64,000 nt of DNA from Antedon bifida (taxonomy: Eukaryota; Echinodermata; Crinoidea; Comatulida; Antedonidae). The position numbers and the translations under genes are program-made. Under the pieces are notes generated by a model. It was not told the origin of the DNA. It saw only the letters and a list, made by a program, of their open reading frames with translations, and searched no databases. Of this stretch, positions 21,327-36,300 are shown one piece after another; within the stretch, counting starts at the first letter, position 1; each line of letters starts with the position of its first letter. Where the stretch lies: assembly GCA_963402885.1 (NCBI GenBank), contig OY727093.1:28271409-28335408 (forward strand). Direction: 5' to 3'.

Positions 21327-24300
21327 GTAAGTTTTTTACATTGGATACATGATTCTAAACTAATTTGACAAAAAAGTGTGAAGTGCCCATATGTTTAGTG
21401 ATATGACATCATCGTGTCCATACAGTACATGGGCACATCACATTTTTTTGTCACATAAAGTTTGATAGTATAGACAGAGCTTAAGATTTATTGTCAGCAA
21501 CTTGTTATAGTGTAGCAACTCAACTAACTGTAAATAACTAAATTATACTGTATATTCTCCGTATCTTATGATTTCCGCAATATATCCAATATGCTATTAT
21601 AAACTGAAACTATATTTTTGTTTGTTTTTAAAAACAAATTTTTGCAATATTATGTTTTTAAACATTAAAGTGTGGAAGACTTTCATTTTTGCATTTCATA
21701 ACATTTATTTACAAAATTGAATTGGATTCATTCATATTGCAGTGCCTGCATCATAAATGTCTGCATTTAACTAAACTAAAATCATATTTTTGTAGTCACA
21801 AAAAATGTAGTTAATTTGCCATGGAAACACACCCCTGCATGTTGTAATGATCAAAATTAATTCATTAATCCCATGAATGTCAACTCGTCCAAGTTAATGA
21901 ACTCTAAATGACTCTTTGGAGTAATTTTATATTGAATAGGATTTTCAAAGAATCTTTAACACATTAAAATAGAATTTGGTTTCCAGCAACTACCCACATT
22001 GTGTATTTTACTTGGTAGTGGTTCCCTGGAGTGTGATAACCTACTAGAGTGTTTAATGAACCTGGAATGTTTTTATGTGATTGTGAAGTTTAATGCTGAT
22101 TAGTGTCGAAAACATAATGCATAAAGGCGTTATTCGACTGGTTGCTTACTGTTTGGGCTTCTTGCAAACGATCTACTCGCACTGCTCAGATAAAAACATC
22201 CGCGGAGCTAACTGTAGAGATATCCCCAAAACAGACCAGTCATTTTTTGGTCAAAGTGAACTTTAAGTGACATTAAAATGGCCTGCAGTACTGTATTCAA
22301 TTAAAAAAAATGTTTTCTTCATGGGAACAATATCGTTAAATATAAAGGTTCCATTGTATGGCTTCACAGTAGAACAGTATATTTTCAGGAGGAAAATATA
22401 CTAAAAACAAATTTGTGTGTGAATCAACTATACAATAGATCTTTGAAATCAATAGGCTGATTTGTGTACAATGGGGATAGCCTTCAACAATACTTGAATA
22501 TTTTGAGTCTTCAATACATTTTATACTGTTGCTATTGTTGTACTAATTATATGGTAACAATGTTCTATTGATTATTCCTCTGGTTTTAAACAGGTTTATT
22601 CTTTATATTGATGTTTTTTCTTCTTTATTATTATGCTTCATAGGCTGGCCTCGTACAACAGTTAAAATCGCTTATATTCAGCAACTACTGTAGTGACGAC
22701 AGCCAAATTATGGTCCGTACCATTCCCTACCTTTTCTAATGTCAATTTTTAAGCACCATTGACAACGATCTCATGGCACTGTAGACTTGATTCTTCTCTT
22801 AGGGTCACATATCATTGCTGACCCTCTCTTATCAGTTGTTCACCACAGTGGCTGTGTGTGAACTAGTACATAAAACTCCCTCATCGTCTTGAAAGTTTTT
22901 TAAGTGCACACAAGCATTTTGTGTATTGGACCTAATGTGCGGTTTCTTTATTTGAGAAAAATATTGAGTCATCAAATCAAGAAATCTTACCAAATTTTTT
23001 GTAAATGTCATACTGTTATAATTTTTCTCACAATTTATTTTGAGATTTGATAAATTTATCAAATTTTATTTTCAATATAAAAACTTAATTAACATACAGT
23101 AAGAACTAGACTTGCCCCAAGTCTGTATTTTTTGTCTTTTTTTTTTATTTATTTGTTTTTATTTCGACCGCGATTTTTGTCTGAAAATACAGACTTGTGA
23201 AACACGTATAGAAATCGATTTGCAGACCGCAAACATCCAATAAGAATGACGTAGGTTATCATACCGTATTTGGCTATATGGGGCGGGCGGTATGTAAATA
23301 TGGATTTCGAATCAACCAATGATCATTTTGTTTCAAAATGAAAAAGATCGAGTACGTACGTACAGTGCTGAATGTACGATCGAGACTGAACAACTGTTGA
23401 AATATAAAATCGTGTTGCCAAGTTGTTTTGTTTATTAATTGTTTAGTCCTGGCCTAGGCCTCCTTCGTAGGGCTACTCAACTCGTACGTATGACCTGCCA
23501 AATAAAACGCCAATAAGGTACATACCACTACCGACCGGCACACAACAGGGCTACACCACCACACAGAACAGGACAGGGTCTGGGTGGGAATTAAATCAAA
23601 TTTTCTCCGCATAATAAATGATCCATTCAAAGTTTGATTTGGCGGAGAAGCTAGCCTATCATATCAAGACGAGTTTTCATGTTCTTGGGAAAAATCTCAT
23701 CAAATGTTTACCAGACTACTAGGCATATAAAATCATTTCTAGCCTTCAGAAACTTTCATCAATGTACCCAACCAGGCCAAGTACACATTGTCTAAACGTA
23801 ACATAGCGCATGCGCATCGTCTTAGATGTTGAGCCTTTGAAAGTCTGAAATATGAATATTAAAACGACGTACGAGTGAGTAGCCAATGGCATGCGGCTGA
23901 AACTAGTCAACTGGATAATTTATGCACCAAGAATTCTTGGTGTCAAACCACGTGACTTATGCGTGTTTCCCCAGACGGAGTATCCAAACTCAAGTAATAC
24001 ACGTATGAAACGCCATATGTGCAAAAATATTTATATTTTTACAAAACTCCGTCTGGAGCCCAGACTAAGTAAGAACCCATGTTAAGTATCTCTGAGTCTG
24101 TCATCCCGTTGTTTCTTATGGACAATTGATTAATCAACCTATCTGATCGTACAACATTATTATTGAATAATTTATGCAGAGGTGCCAAATTTCTATCATC
24201 AAAATTTATTAAATTTTATGGACTTCATTATCTTAAATCCGCTTTAAACTATATGAGAATATAAATACTTGCGTAAACCAATAGCGTTGAATAGTTGACG

Positions 24301-27300
24301 TCACTTTTCTGATTTCTTGAAAATATGCATTAATTTCATCTTTCAATAAAAAACAAATGGACTTCTTCCTTTGACGTACATTGGAGTAACTCAGTAATAT
24401 TCATTTATGATGAATAGTATTAGTAGTGTGGGTGGAAATTAAATAAGAAACATATGAAATTAAAATGGAAGCTAAGAAATAATGACAAGAACTATGTAAT
24501 GAATTTTGATTATATAAAGTTTTCATTGTGTATCTTTAAACTCCTAGTATAGAGTTCTGCGGTGTGACGTCACAACGATAGATGGCGCTGCATGGTTGCT
24601 AGCCAACCAAAAATGCGTTCAACGCTACTACAGTATATTGATAAACAGTATAAATCTGTATCTCTATCAAACTATGTATCTTAGCTTGATTTTTTTTTAA
24701 ACTGTAGTTTCAGAATAAATAGATTATTAAAAACAAATATTTAGTGATCTTTTGAAATTTTAGTTTGTTTTTATTAAAAAATTATTAAGTTTTAAAATGT
24801 CTACTTCAATAAGCCTATTCCAAACCATTGGTGACCTTGGAGTCACTCAGGCAGGTTGAACGCATTTTTATGCAGCGCAATCTACCGTTGTGACGTCAGC
24901 ACCGCAGAACTCTATGTGTATAAAGTACAGTACTGGTATATCATATCAATTCAATCCATCACGTTTTAGAGCTTACACAGACTTTAATAAAAAAAAAATT
25001 ATTTTTTTTCTAAAACCATGGTCCTACAGTATGTCACTTGCATCGTATTCTGTAAGATCTTAATGTTATGTGTATAAAGTATCACTTTGATCATTACAGT
25101 TTTATAGCCTTTATAGTATAAAACAAGCAAAGGGCCATCCACCTACTGTATGTATTAAGTCACTTATAGGCAGGATCTGAATATGTATATGTAAAGTATC
25201 ATCAGGCGGTTTTAGAGCCTTTTAAGTAACACTTTTTGATTCATCATACAGTTTTTAGAGCCTTTAATAGGATTTAAACAAGCAAAGGGCCATCTACCTA
25301 TGTACCTGTAAAGTCACTTATAGACAGGATCTGAGTATGTGTGTAATTGTAAAGTATCATTTTAGTCCATCAGGCGGTTTTTTAGCCTTTTAGTAACAAA
25401 CTTTTTGATTCATCATACAGTTTTAGAGCCTTTAGTTAAACAAGCAAAGGACCATCCACATGTACAGTAAGTCAATCATAGATAGGATCTGAATATGTAG
25501 TACTGTAATTTTAAAGTATCATTTTAGTCCATCAGGCAGTTTTAGAGCCTTTTTAGTAACACTTTTTGATTCATCATACTGTTAAAGCCTTTAGTTAAGC
25601 AAGCAAAGGACCATCCACATGTAAGTCACTCATAGACAGGATCTGAATATGTATGTAAAGTATCATTAGTCCATCAGGCGGTTTTAGAGCCTTTTTAGTA
25701 ACACACAGTTTTAGAGCATTTAGTTTACAAGCAAAGGACCATCCACATGTAAGTCACTAAAACACAGGATCTGAAATGTAAAGTATCATCAGTTCATGCA
25801 GTTTGCGAGCCTACAGTAGAGAAACAAACTTGTTGAAATACACTACTGTATGTGCATAGTAAAACGTATTACTAAATAGAGTAGTCCATCAATAATCATC
25901 AAGTGTGGATACTGTACGTACCAGTTCTGAATACAATTAAATGTCATGTTGTGAAAAGTGGAACAGCAGTGTTGATAAAACGGTTTGCTTAAATTCCTCA
26001 TATTTAATTCTTGGTTCTCTGTTGGACTTAACATACCATAGCAATTATTCCTTTGCATGGTTATGTTTGTAAGACTCCTGTTACTGTCAAATACAATACC
26101 CAAGGTCCTGTTTCTGCTGCATAAAAATAACTGGTTAAAAACGGTGTGAATAGATTAACCCCAATTTCTTGGAAGCAGAAACAAGACAATTTTTAGTAAC
26201 CGGAAATGGTAGTGCAAAAATAATGGTTAAAAACACCCATTCAATTCGGTGTTAGAACGCCATTTTAACCGGTTATTGCTGGGAAACTTTTAGCTGCAAT
26301 CACAAAATATTGACAGCTACTGACCTTGAGTCAACTACACTGCAGTAACGTTTGAATTAACCGCCAGGACCAATTGCATTTTGCATAATTCTAACAATTT
26401 TTGTCAATGACCACCCATTGATTTAAACGGTTATTTTGGAGAAAAAATTGAGCAGAAATGCAGTCAATATAAAAATTACATTTTAAATCTATTTTGAAAT
26501 AAACGGTTTATTTGCAGCTATGCAGCAGAAACAGACCCAAGACACAAAGTTCTGACTTCAGTATAGAGTTCAAATGCGAGTAGAGCTAGGAGCTACAGTA
26601 TGTAACTAACAATATCTAAATTTGGAGTTGAACAAGTGGTTAATATTATGAAAGTTTGATTGATTGATAATTAAAGTAAATTGCTGTTGACGTGTCTGAA
26701 TTAAACGCACCGTACAAAAGCATTTCCATGCTTTACAGTAATTGAAATGTGTCAAAGATTGCTACTGATGGATGGAACATGGCAGTACTGTATACAAATA
26801 ATGAATGGGGAGAATATGTAGATAAAGTTGAAAGATTATCTGTTCTATTAACATGACTGAGGCGAGTTAAATGGGGTAGACAAATGAAAATATTCTCTCC
26901 ATTCAATGAACACAAAATTAATTCAAAACTTTTATTACATTATTCCGAGCTTTCATCTTTATTCAAGGGACCAAAACAAACAAATTTTATTCTCGCCATA
27001 GAACAGTTATACTAATAGATGGCACATACTACTGGTTGGTTTTTGGCAAGTGATATGATATTATTACCAATCAAATGATAAGGATGCACAGAGTGCATGT
27101 GAACATGAACTTGTCTGAGTCGTGAAGGGGCGTACAGTAATTTTGTATTGTAGTACTGCAGATACTATAATATAGCAACAACTTTAAATTAAGGCATACA
27201 TTTTAACTGGCCTACTTTGCCCTTTCTTTACTGAAGAAGATGATACTCTAAACATTAGATTTACTTACTTTATGTAATTGAAGTAGATTGGTTAATTTAA

Positions 27301-30300
27301 ACTGATGCTACTCAGTATTGAATTATAATCAGATGACCTTTGACATTATGTGTGGGCCGTATATATACGGAATATTTTAAATAGACCTACTGTAAAGAAT
27401 ATCAAACAAACTTGTGCAATAAAGACTAATTATTTTGCATACATTTTTTAGGTCATTACAATTCCGAATCAAACCTCACACAATTCTTTAGTTCTAATTT
27501 GAGAACTTGGATGAATCAAGTAATTAATTAAATATAAAAAGCACGAATGTGCGATACTCGGGATACAGCAAAAGAAGCTGTAATGACGTCATAAGACCCG
27601 TAACGTCACATACATCAATAACCTCGCTACCAAATACGGCTATACGGTACCACCTTCGAGACGTGATATGGCTGCATCCGGTTTGAAATTAAAAAATCCG
27701 GCTCTATAGCTTTGAGGACATGTCCCTGTAGTATATTCATGCCAAATCCCAGATCAACGTATATACTACAACGAATAAGGGAGGAGTAGTACTTTATAGA
27801 TCGCACTTTTTACTCAATAGTGTCGGATGGAAGAGAAGATGAGAGAGTCCTAAACTCGAATACCCCGAGTAATAAAAAGAACGTCATATGGCCGCGGCCT
27901 ACTGGAAAGAAAAATGTGAAGCTCTGAAGGAGTTGAACACTAAAGCCTTTGTTATATTAATAGAGGAATTCATGGTACAGACTATAGGCAGGCTTGTGCT
28001 GTGCATAAATTAAGGTAAAACAGGAAAGAGCAAAATTGTTAGAAATGAAAAGCTTGTGGATAGAACTTCTTTAGCTGGGTATTAAAAGAGTTCACAAGTG
28101 GTGCACTGTCAGATTTAAATTGGTAGGGAGTTGCATGTTGGAACTGCCACTGCAAAGGAGCTGCCATAGCAATTTAAGCTTTCTGGCAATAGTTAGACGT
28201 CCTACATAGTCTTTGAGGTACAGTATCATGTAAGTTGACATTGACCACCAGTCCTGACCTATAAGAGATTTAGTTGGCACACTGTCAAATTGACATTTGT
28301 AGGGAATTGCACAACGTTGTAGCTGCCACAGTAAAGGAGCAGCCACAGCAAAAGCTTTCCTGTCATACTGTAGGTACTTAGTCTTTGTAGATCTAATCAG
28401 ACCTAATAAGAGATTTAGCTGTCAAATTGAACTTTGGAGCTGCCACAGCACGAGGTAGCTTTAAGGTAGATGCACTCTTTGAAAGTGACCACCTGAGCAA
28501 AGAGATCTAGCTGTCTAATTTTTAAATTGGTTCAGAATTCCTTTGGAGCTGCCACAGCAAAATCTCTCCAGCTCTAAGGTAGATGCACTAGTCATTGTAG
28601 TCATAAGCTGACAGTGAACACCAGACCTAAGAGATCTAGCTGTCTAATTTTTAAATTGGTTCAGAATTCCTTTGGAGCTGCCACAGCAAAAGCTCTCCAG
28701 CTCTAAGGTAGATGCACTAGTCATTGTATTCATAAGCTGACAGTGAACACCAGACCTACTGTAAGAGATCTAGCTGTCGAATTGAAGTTGGTTCAGAATT
28801 CTTCAACTTTGGAGCTGCTACTGCACAAGCTTTCCAGCTATTGTAGATCTAGATGCGCTAGTCTTTGCAGTCATATGCTGACAGTGACCATCTGATCTAA
28901 GAGATCTAGCTGTCAAATTGAAGTTGATTCAGAATTCCACAACTTTGGAGCAGCCACAGCAAAAGCTCTCCAGCTACGCTAGGTACAGTAGATGCACTAG
29001 TCTTTGGAGTCATATGCTGACAGTGACCTCCAGCGCCTGACCTTAGAGATTACCAGATTTAGCTGTTAAATATGCTCAAGCTCAGATACTGATAGCTAGC
29101 CAGTACTAAATGTTTACTTCATTCTGTGATGCACAGCAAAAAGAAAACATATTCACAGCTACTTTATTTTCCTTTCCATTTCTTTCCCTTTCCATTTCAT
29201 CGTTTATGGCCTGTTTTTGTATAAGTTGTGCATATTGTTTTTTATTCAGTTCAAACATCGGTCAGTAAAGGTTATAATATAGTAGTGATTCTAAAGCCGG
29301 TGGTACAATCGTGCATATATTAATGTGATAGAAATGTTTTGGATTGGCCATCAGAACTTGACTGATTACCGTTCTAATGTGAGCATAACTTGATTGAGCT
29401 ATAGCAGTTTGTTCACCACTTGAATATCATTTTCATGAGTATGTATTTAAGTACTTGTTTATTTTTATCAGTTTAACAAAACCTAGATATTACTGATAGC
29501 CTATTTGTGGTTTTGTTCTTGCCATCCTGGTTCAGATATACTGTAACATAAATATAGTGCGTTACTATGAGTAATTGAGTTTATTCTGACACCATTTGGC
29601 ATGGAAAAATGTGTCTGCTTCACTAAGGGTTTTGTCAGTAGAGGGCCGTGATTGTGTTACAAATAAAAATTGCTCTGATTAAAGACTGTTAGAAAAAAAT
29701 TAACTGACTGGAAGTGGAATGGATTGGAATTTTTTAAACATGGTATTAATATCATATTTTCATTTAAATTAAAAACTACAGTACTATTAGTACTGTGGAA
29801 AAGCGTTCCAAGTGTATATTACACACACTATCTATTGCTACTTTGGTCACATTAAGCGGCAAGATGAAATGGAGAAGAGAGTGTTGGAGGCTTACATTCC
29901 AGGGAAGAGAAGAAGAGGGTGACCAAGATGTCAATGGGAGAAGATTATAACAGATGTGTTTGGCTCTTAATCAAGCAAGTAGAATGACAGAAGACAAAAG
30001 ATGGTTTCAGAATACTGTTAGAGAAGCCAAGTTTGGTATGACGACGTAGAAAACTCAACACTATTAAATATAACATTGCATATATTCCTAATTATTAATT
30101 TCAATAATAGCAATAAAACTTGATCATATTAATTTATTATTGAAAGTTTTATAGTATACAATGAGTACTAATGCAGTATTTTAATAAACTCCAGAAGGTC
30201 ATTGACATTAAGAGTAAAGACCAACATTAGAAATTATTATATTGTCTCGAGTCCAAGGATGCTATCTATATTACTTCATTACTTTCAAGACAGTAAATTA

Positions 30301-33300
30301 ATATTATTGACAATTTAGAATTTGAAAATGCCTTGGAGTTATTGTTTTTAGTTTTCATTAGGTTATGTGTCAGAAGTTATATCAACAAAGTCAGATAATA
30401 TCAATGCTGTTATTAAATTATCCTCTTGAATATATTAATATTATAGCAAACAGTATTGTAGAAATTAATAAATGAAAGATCTGATTAGTCCTAATAAAGG
30501 GCGATAGAAAGCAATACCCTAATTAATAGAATTATTGTTGCTTCTTTGAAAATAACCCTTGCTGTTTTCAAAATACTGATATTTTTCTCAAGTAGCCTGA
30601 TTTGATAAACACGTTTACATAAAAATAGAATTAACATACTTCTAAAAAAACAATTATTTTTTTAATATTTTAAGAATACTTTAATTACAGAGTTTTATCC
30701 TCTTTCATTGTACAGAGACATAGTGGGGTACATTGGGCCATTCTTGTGGTTTACATAACAAAATTAACTTGTGGAGTTCTTTGCCTGACACAGTGTGCAT
30801 GACAGAGCCTAAAATGGACCAGCCAAGGAGTGTTTGAACCTTTGCCTGAGTATGGCTGTGGTTTGAGTTGCCATTCCACTGTCTACTGCTCCACCACTTG
30901 ACACATTATAAGGAATACTTTAAAATTACCAGGTTCAGTTTCAGACTATAAGCTGAGAATGATGTGTCAGAACCTTTTTCACATTCTATTCCGGGCCACA
31001 GTCACTTTAGGCCTATACCTGAGTGATTAAACCTGCATTTTAACAGATTGAAGATCCATTTTGTTTCAAGGAAAACTTGTTAAAAATTATTATATTTTTT
31101 GTTTGAATTATAGGTTGGGAAGGTGCTTGCTTAGATAGCTTTTTGAAATACAGTCTATGTGATGCAATAGGAAGGATCAACAATGAATTGGAAGACAAGA
31201 AAGAAGAGAAAACACTATCAACAGATTTGACAGAAATAGAGGTAAGAACGAAAACGACAAAGTTGAGGGAAAAAAATAAGCACATCTCAAATGTCCTTTT
31301 ACATTGCCTTTGATTGTATTGTGACCATTTGTATTTACCGTAGGCGGATTGGGCCCCTCCTAAATTTTGCAAATTATAGTGCAAAAGGTAGGAGTAATTT
31401 CAGTTCGGCACCTAAAATTTGCCATTTTTAGGCCCTGCAACACTGCACATGGCATTGCTATCTAATAGCGCCATTTCTATGTTTGGATGGATTCATTTTT
31501 TCCACACTTAAGTCACAATCCCTACAACCCTCTTCCGATATTTCATTTTTCCTAGTTGGGGTTTCTGAATTTTATTTACTGCTAGACTAATAAATCAGAA
31601 ATGTACTGTATCACATTTCACCCTCACTCACAGGTGTGAAAGGAAATATCATCATAGGTTTAATCATGTATTAACCTCTTGAATTTGTGTAATTTTCTAG
31701 AAAACATTTTTGGCATACAGACTAATAGTGATAAATTTTACACAAAAAAAACTCCCCAATAATAATAGTTATAGAGTTACTTGTAAAACATGACGATAAA
31801 AGTGACTTTTAATGTCAAAAGTTATGTACAAAAAGTATTTGTTTTATCTGTCTAGACGTACTGTACTATTCACAATTATAGGTCTGGAGTAATAGCAACA
31901 ATAAGAGAAAAAGGTGTCCAAACCAAGCTTCTTTTGCAACATGATTTTACAGACCATACAACTTTCATCATAAAGCTAAAATATATATTTTATATTAGTG
32001 TTTATTTCTTTTTTTCAGATGAATCTATAAAGCTTGTCTTTGAACCAGTGGCGTAACGTAGAGGGCGAAGGCCTTTAGCACTCTTAAGTGGCCCTCCACA
32101 GCTGGGTAGTTGCATTGGGCCTGCTCATGCTCTAGAGCTCCTTAGCCTCTGAGGCCCCTTAAGCTCTGGGCCCCTTAAGCTCTTGGGCCCTTTAAGCTCT
32201 GGGTTCCTTAAGCTCTGGGCCCCTTAAAGTTCTGGGGCCACTTAATCTCTGAGCTCCTTAAGCTCTGGGGCCCCTTAAGCTCTGTGTTTTAGTCAATTAT
32301 TAGTGCCTGGGCCCAGCTGTTACGCCACTGCTATCAGAAATAAAGATTGTACAGACTATATATGCTATGAGGTGTTTGTTATTTTTTTCAGGTGAATCTA
32401 TTAGCTCGTCTTGAACAAGTCATAGAGCTTGCTGTTTGTTGTCTAAGTAAGCAAGATCTAAATCCACACGTATTATCAGCTCTTAACCTGATCCTGGATC
32501 CAAAGACAAGGTAAGTAATACCCAATCGATGCCGCTTCTGACGCGGTTGCGCAAATAGCCTCAATACTTTAGAATTAATCACTTAACTCTCAAATCCACA
32601 TGTCAGTGCTTGTCTTCCAATTGCTCTTTTACCCTCAGTTAAGTCTCCGGGGCACAAGCTCAGTCACTACTCTTTCCTTACACATTTTGGTAGTACGATT
32701 GCTAACCATTACACAAAAGCACTCTATTAAATGGGTATGATTTGTATGCATATTTGACTAAAGTAATATTCAAATTAGTGTTTCTGTATTATTATACAGA
32801 GGAAATAGCATATAATAGCTATACTATTTTATGATTGCTCTATAGGCATAATAGTGCATAAATTTTCAATCCAATTTCTACGCAAATATATAATATGAAT
32901 ATTATACACAAAAGATAATTTAATATACATATTAATATTGACAATACACAGTACGTTCATAGGTCACATACAGGATGATAATTGTATAACTATGTATGGA
33001 GTAGCTTTGCGTCATGGAACTAAGTAATTGATTAGATGTTTGCCCTACACTGACATAAGTACTAGTACTTAAATACTAAATATATTGAGAACACTTGCGA
33101 AAAAAATAAGTAATTCTCAGGTTGAACTTACAACCTCCAAATAACTAGCCTATAGCGTTTATACCTCTAAAGCTTTAAACCTCTAGATTGCGCTGGTGGC
33201 TAGGGGTTAGATTTGAGTCCAAGGAAGCAGGGGATGTACAACTATACTTGGTGGAGTACCTTTGCGTCCGGAAGCTAAGTAATTGGTCAGAACTGACCAA

Positions 33301-36300
33301 GAGTACCGTCCGTATCATGATACAAAAACACGACAAATATTCATAATCATACAGCCAACATGGAGAGTCAATGCAAATGTTACACACAAAAATAAATGAT
33401 ATGAATGCTCGATAACGGATCAATATTACATAACAGCGACATTACATTAAGTTTGATATATTGACCTTGAAGTGACATGACTGTCACACTATACAAATAG
33501 CGAATATCAAAAATCCAACTTAATACATTCAAATCTGGAGTGTGCATCAATAAACATCAAATACATGCTGAGGAGATACTAATTATGAATTTTGATTTTT
33601 TTTCAATCTCAGTCTTTAATCTTTAAAACTGTTGATACTTTATTACTGATAGTATTATCACTAATAATTATGTACAGTAGGCACCAAATCCTAGATAGGG
33701 TGAGGCTATTTGCATGGTCGCCTGGACATGCAAATTAGTATTTTCTATGAGTACAGTTGGCCGTGCCTATAATCCATATTTGGTATGTCTTCTGATGATA
33801 AGGAAGTTCAATTTAAAATGTGTTCAAAATGAAATAAATTGTGATAAATAAAATGTGAATATATTGCTTTAATAAAAAAAAAATGTAGGTGTGGATATAT
33901 TGACAGAGTTCTCAACTTGCTATAAATAATTTTAATAGTCTTAAAAAAAAAAATTCTTGAGGAAATATCAGTGTGTTTTAATATTTCAGTTTTTTATGCA
34001 TGGCGTCAAATAGTCATTCTGCATGTGCAGATTGAATGTCTGATTTGACAATGTTATAGTTTGCTTGGTGTTTCATGAAAACAAAAGGCCACTAGCATGT
34101 TTTGACTTGCATGTATCATTGGGTGAGACTCCGGAACCAGGCCTTTCTTCAGTGTTGGTCGTGGATTTTTTTCATATTATTGTGTTTTGGCAGAGGGTTT
34201 TCATAATAAGGCCTAATCATAATTTTGTGCTTGTATGTATTTCTATGGCATTTATCTCTATTTGCATACGTCTCTAATCGGCTGAATTTCTATAGTAATT
34301 ATGGACGTTTCGTAGAACTATTTGAATGTATAAAGTATGATCTTTCTACACATGGTGATATGCAGTGCTACATGATATGAATGTTTTTAACTTGGCTAGC
34401 TGATAAACATTTCAACTTGGTGAGTGAATAAGGCTGGTTAATCACAGTGCAGAGAGAAACATATCCAATTGGTATTGATTAAAGCACAAGAACGAAAGAA
34501 AAAAAAAACGTAGAATGTTCTGGTTTATTAAAAGATCAAATATAAGCTGAGGAAGAAAGATTTCCTTTTGGTTTTAATCAAGGCAATTACAAATTATGTT
34601 GTTTAAAGATATATTGTCTCCCTAAAAAAAATGTTTTTCTATTTTTTTTGTTGAATATGCCATTTTAATGTCACATATAGGTATTCACTTTGACCAAAAA
34701 CTGGATCTAAAAAAAAAAATTATTTAGCTGAAAAAAAAGAAATTTCATCACACACAAAAAATCAGCCTAAAGCTCTGTCTACACTATCAATATTTATGTG
34801 TGGAAATTATGTGCCCATACATGGACATGATAGTGTAGACAGAGCTCTAATTTAGTAATACTGCATATTGGTTGTTGCCTAGTTTTATTATTTGCTTTGA
34901 AGTGATTATGAAAGGATAGACTTGCTGTACGTATAAAATAAAGCTCTGTGTCGAGAATGTTTATGCACCATTGAACCTTAATAAATATACAGTGAAAGTA
35001 CATTGCTAAACCTGGTTCGTTTAATACTGTACTTTGTTTATAATTCACATTACTGAAATTGTTGCCCTTGTAAGTGCACTAAATATCCTGTTCCTTATTC
35101 TTGCTGTTTGTCATGATCAATTGTATATTGTTTGCTTGTCTTGTAAATCTACTAGTTACTTCATCATAGGTTATTGCTCTTCCTTTATGATTCCTGGCAT
35201 ATAACATAATCTACTACTCGTCTACATTGATTTTCTAAAGTATTCCTAGTATAAATAAATGCATGCGTCTATAAACATCCTCATTAGTGCCACTACTAAT
35301 GGCTAATGCCTATGATTACTCCGGTGGTTTATTTACTCAAATGGAGCTTCGTCTTACTTATGATATTTGTTCAAATCTATCATTTACTTCTGTTTCATGG
35401 CTGTGTGAATCGTTCATGAAATTTTAAACTATTATGAATTGAGTCCAAATAAAACAAAACTGTTTAGTTTAATATGTTGCAGGTATTTGAAATTATTTTT
35501 GTTGAGGGTTTTAGTATTAGCTGCGAGAATGATGGTTCAAAGATTCAGTTGCTATTTATTACACGCCTCGGAATGCTTGAAGACTGCGACTGAAATTTCG
35601 ATGGAAAATTTAAAGTAATGTTTTTTTATTGAATAAATAGCTTATGTGGCTTCCAAATTTGATAAGGAGGTTATATATTGTCCCTTAAAAAAATAATTTT
35701 GTTGAATAGGCCATTTTAATGTCACATTAAAAATGTTTTCCCTAAAGTGAATAACTTTATTAAAACTGCAAAATGGCCTATTCAAAGTCTGATTCTATTA
35801 ATCTTTATTTTTCATGTTTTTTTTAGGACAATACATCTTTAAATATGTTTTTATTTGGCTTAGCATTCTTTTGCTTTTTTCTTCACATAGACTAGTGGAG
35901 CTGTTATAACGTTCCTGCCTTCCAATACCAAGGTCGAGGGTTCAATGCTGACCTAGTGTCAGTTTCTCTTCCTCCTGTCTGGCAATTCCATTCTAAACAT
36001 AAATAAAGGTTCCTTTTTCAACTTCCTGAAATAGCCTTTCCATCTTCCCCCATCCCTCCCTTCCTTTTTTTTAAGTATCTGCATCACCTGTGTTTTTAGA
36101 ATACTTAATAACCATGAAATTGATTTAAGGTAATTCAGTTAATAACATAATACAGTATCATGATCATAGAACATGGTAATTATTGTTGTTAAATTAATTT
36201 GTCATTGACTCCTGTTTAACCTATAGTATTTCAAGGGCAATGAAGATTGTCATTTGAAACAGATTTGCAATGCTAATCACTGAAGTATATTTTAATGGAG

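Larger units (their letters stand above)
21327..31113 (+). other. Intron 1 of the RING-CH gene (9.8 kb)
   Basis: Phase-1 intron, GTAAG to AATTATAG. It contains a MITE-A copy, a SINE tail, a 367-bp TIR element, a MITE-C element, two tandem arrays and a LINE fragment, each listed separately. The spans 21490-22830, 22950-24548 and 29061-29840 hold nothing else I can name. Bases 23216-23340 have CCAAT and TGACGTAG words and raised GC, but no supported transcript start. Confidence 0.75.

Noticed and set aside
23891-24085. Frame of 64 residues and inverted words CAGACGGAGT/ACTCCGTCTG
   Set aside because: There are no splice sites or similarity. The inverted words are short and about 70 bp apart, too weak to call.
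31040-31384. 114-residue minus-strand frame
   Set aside because: It is antisense to exon 2, which is supported by splice sites, phase and similarity.
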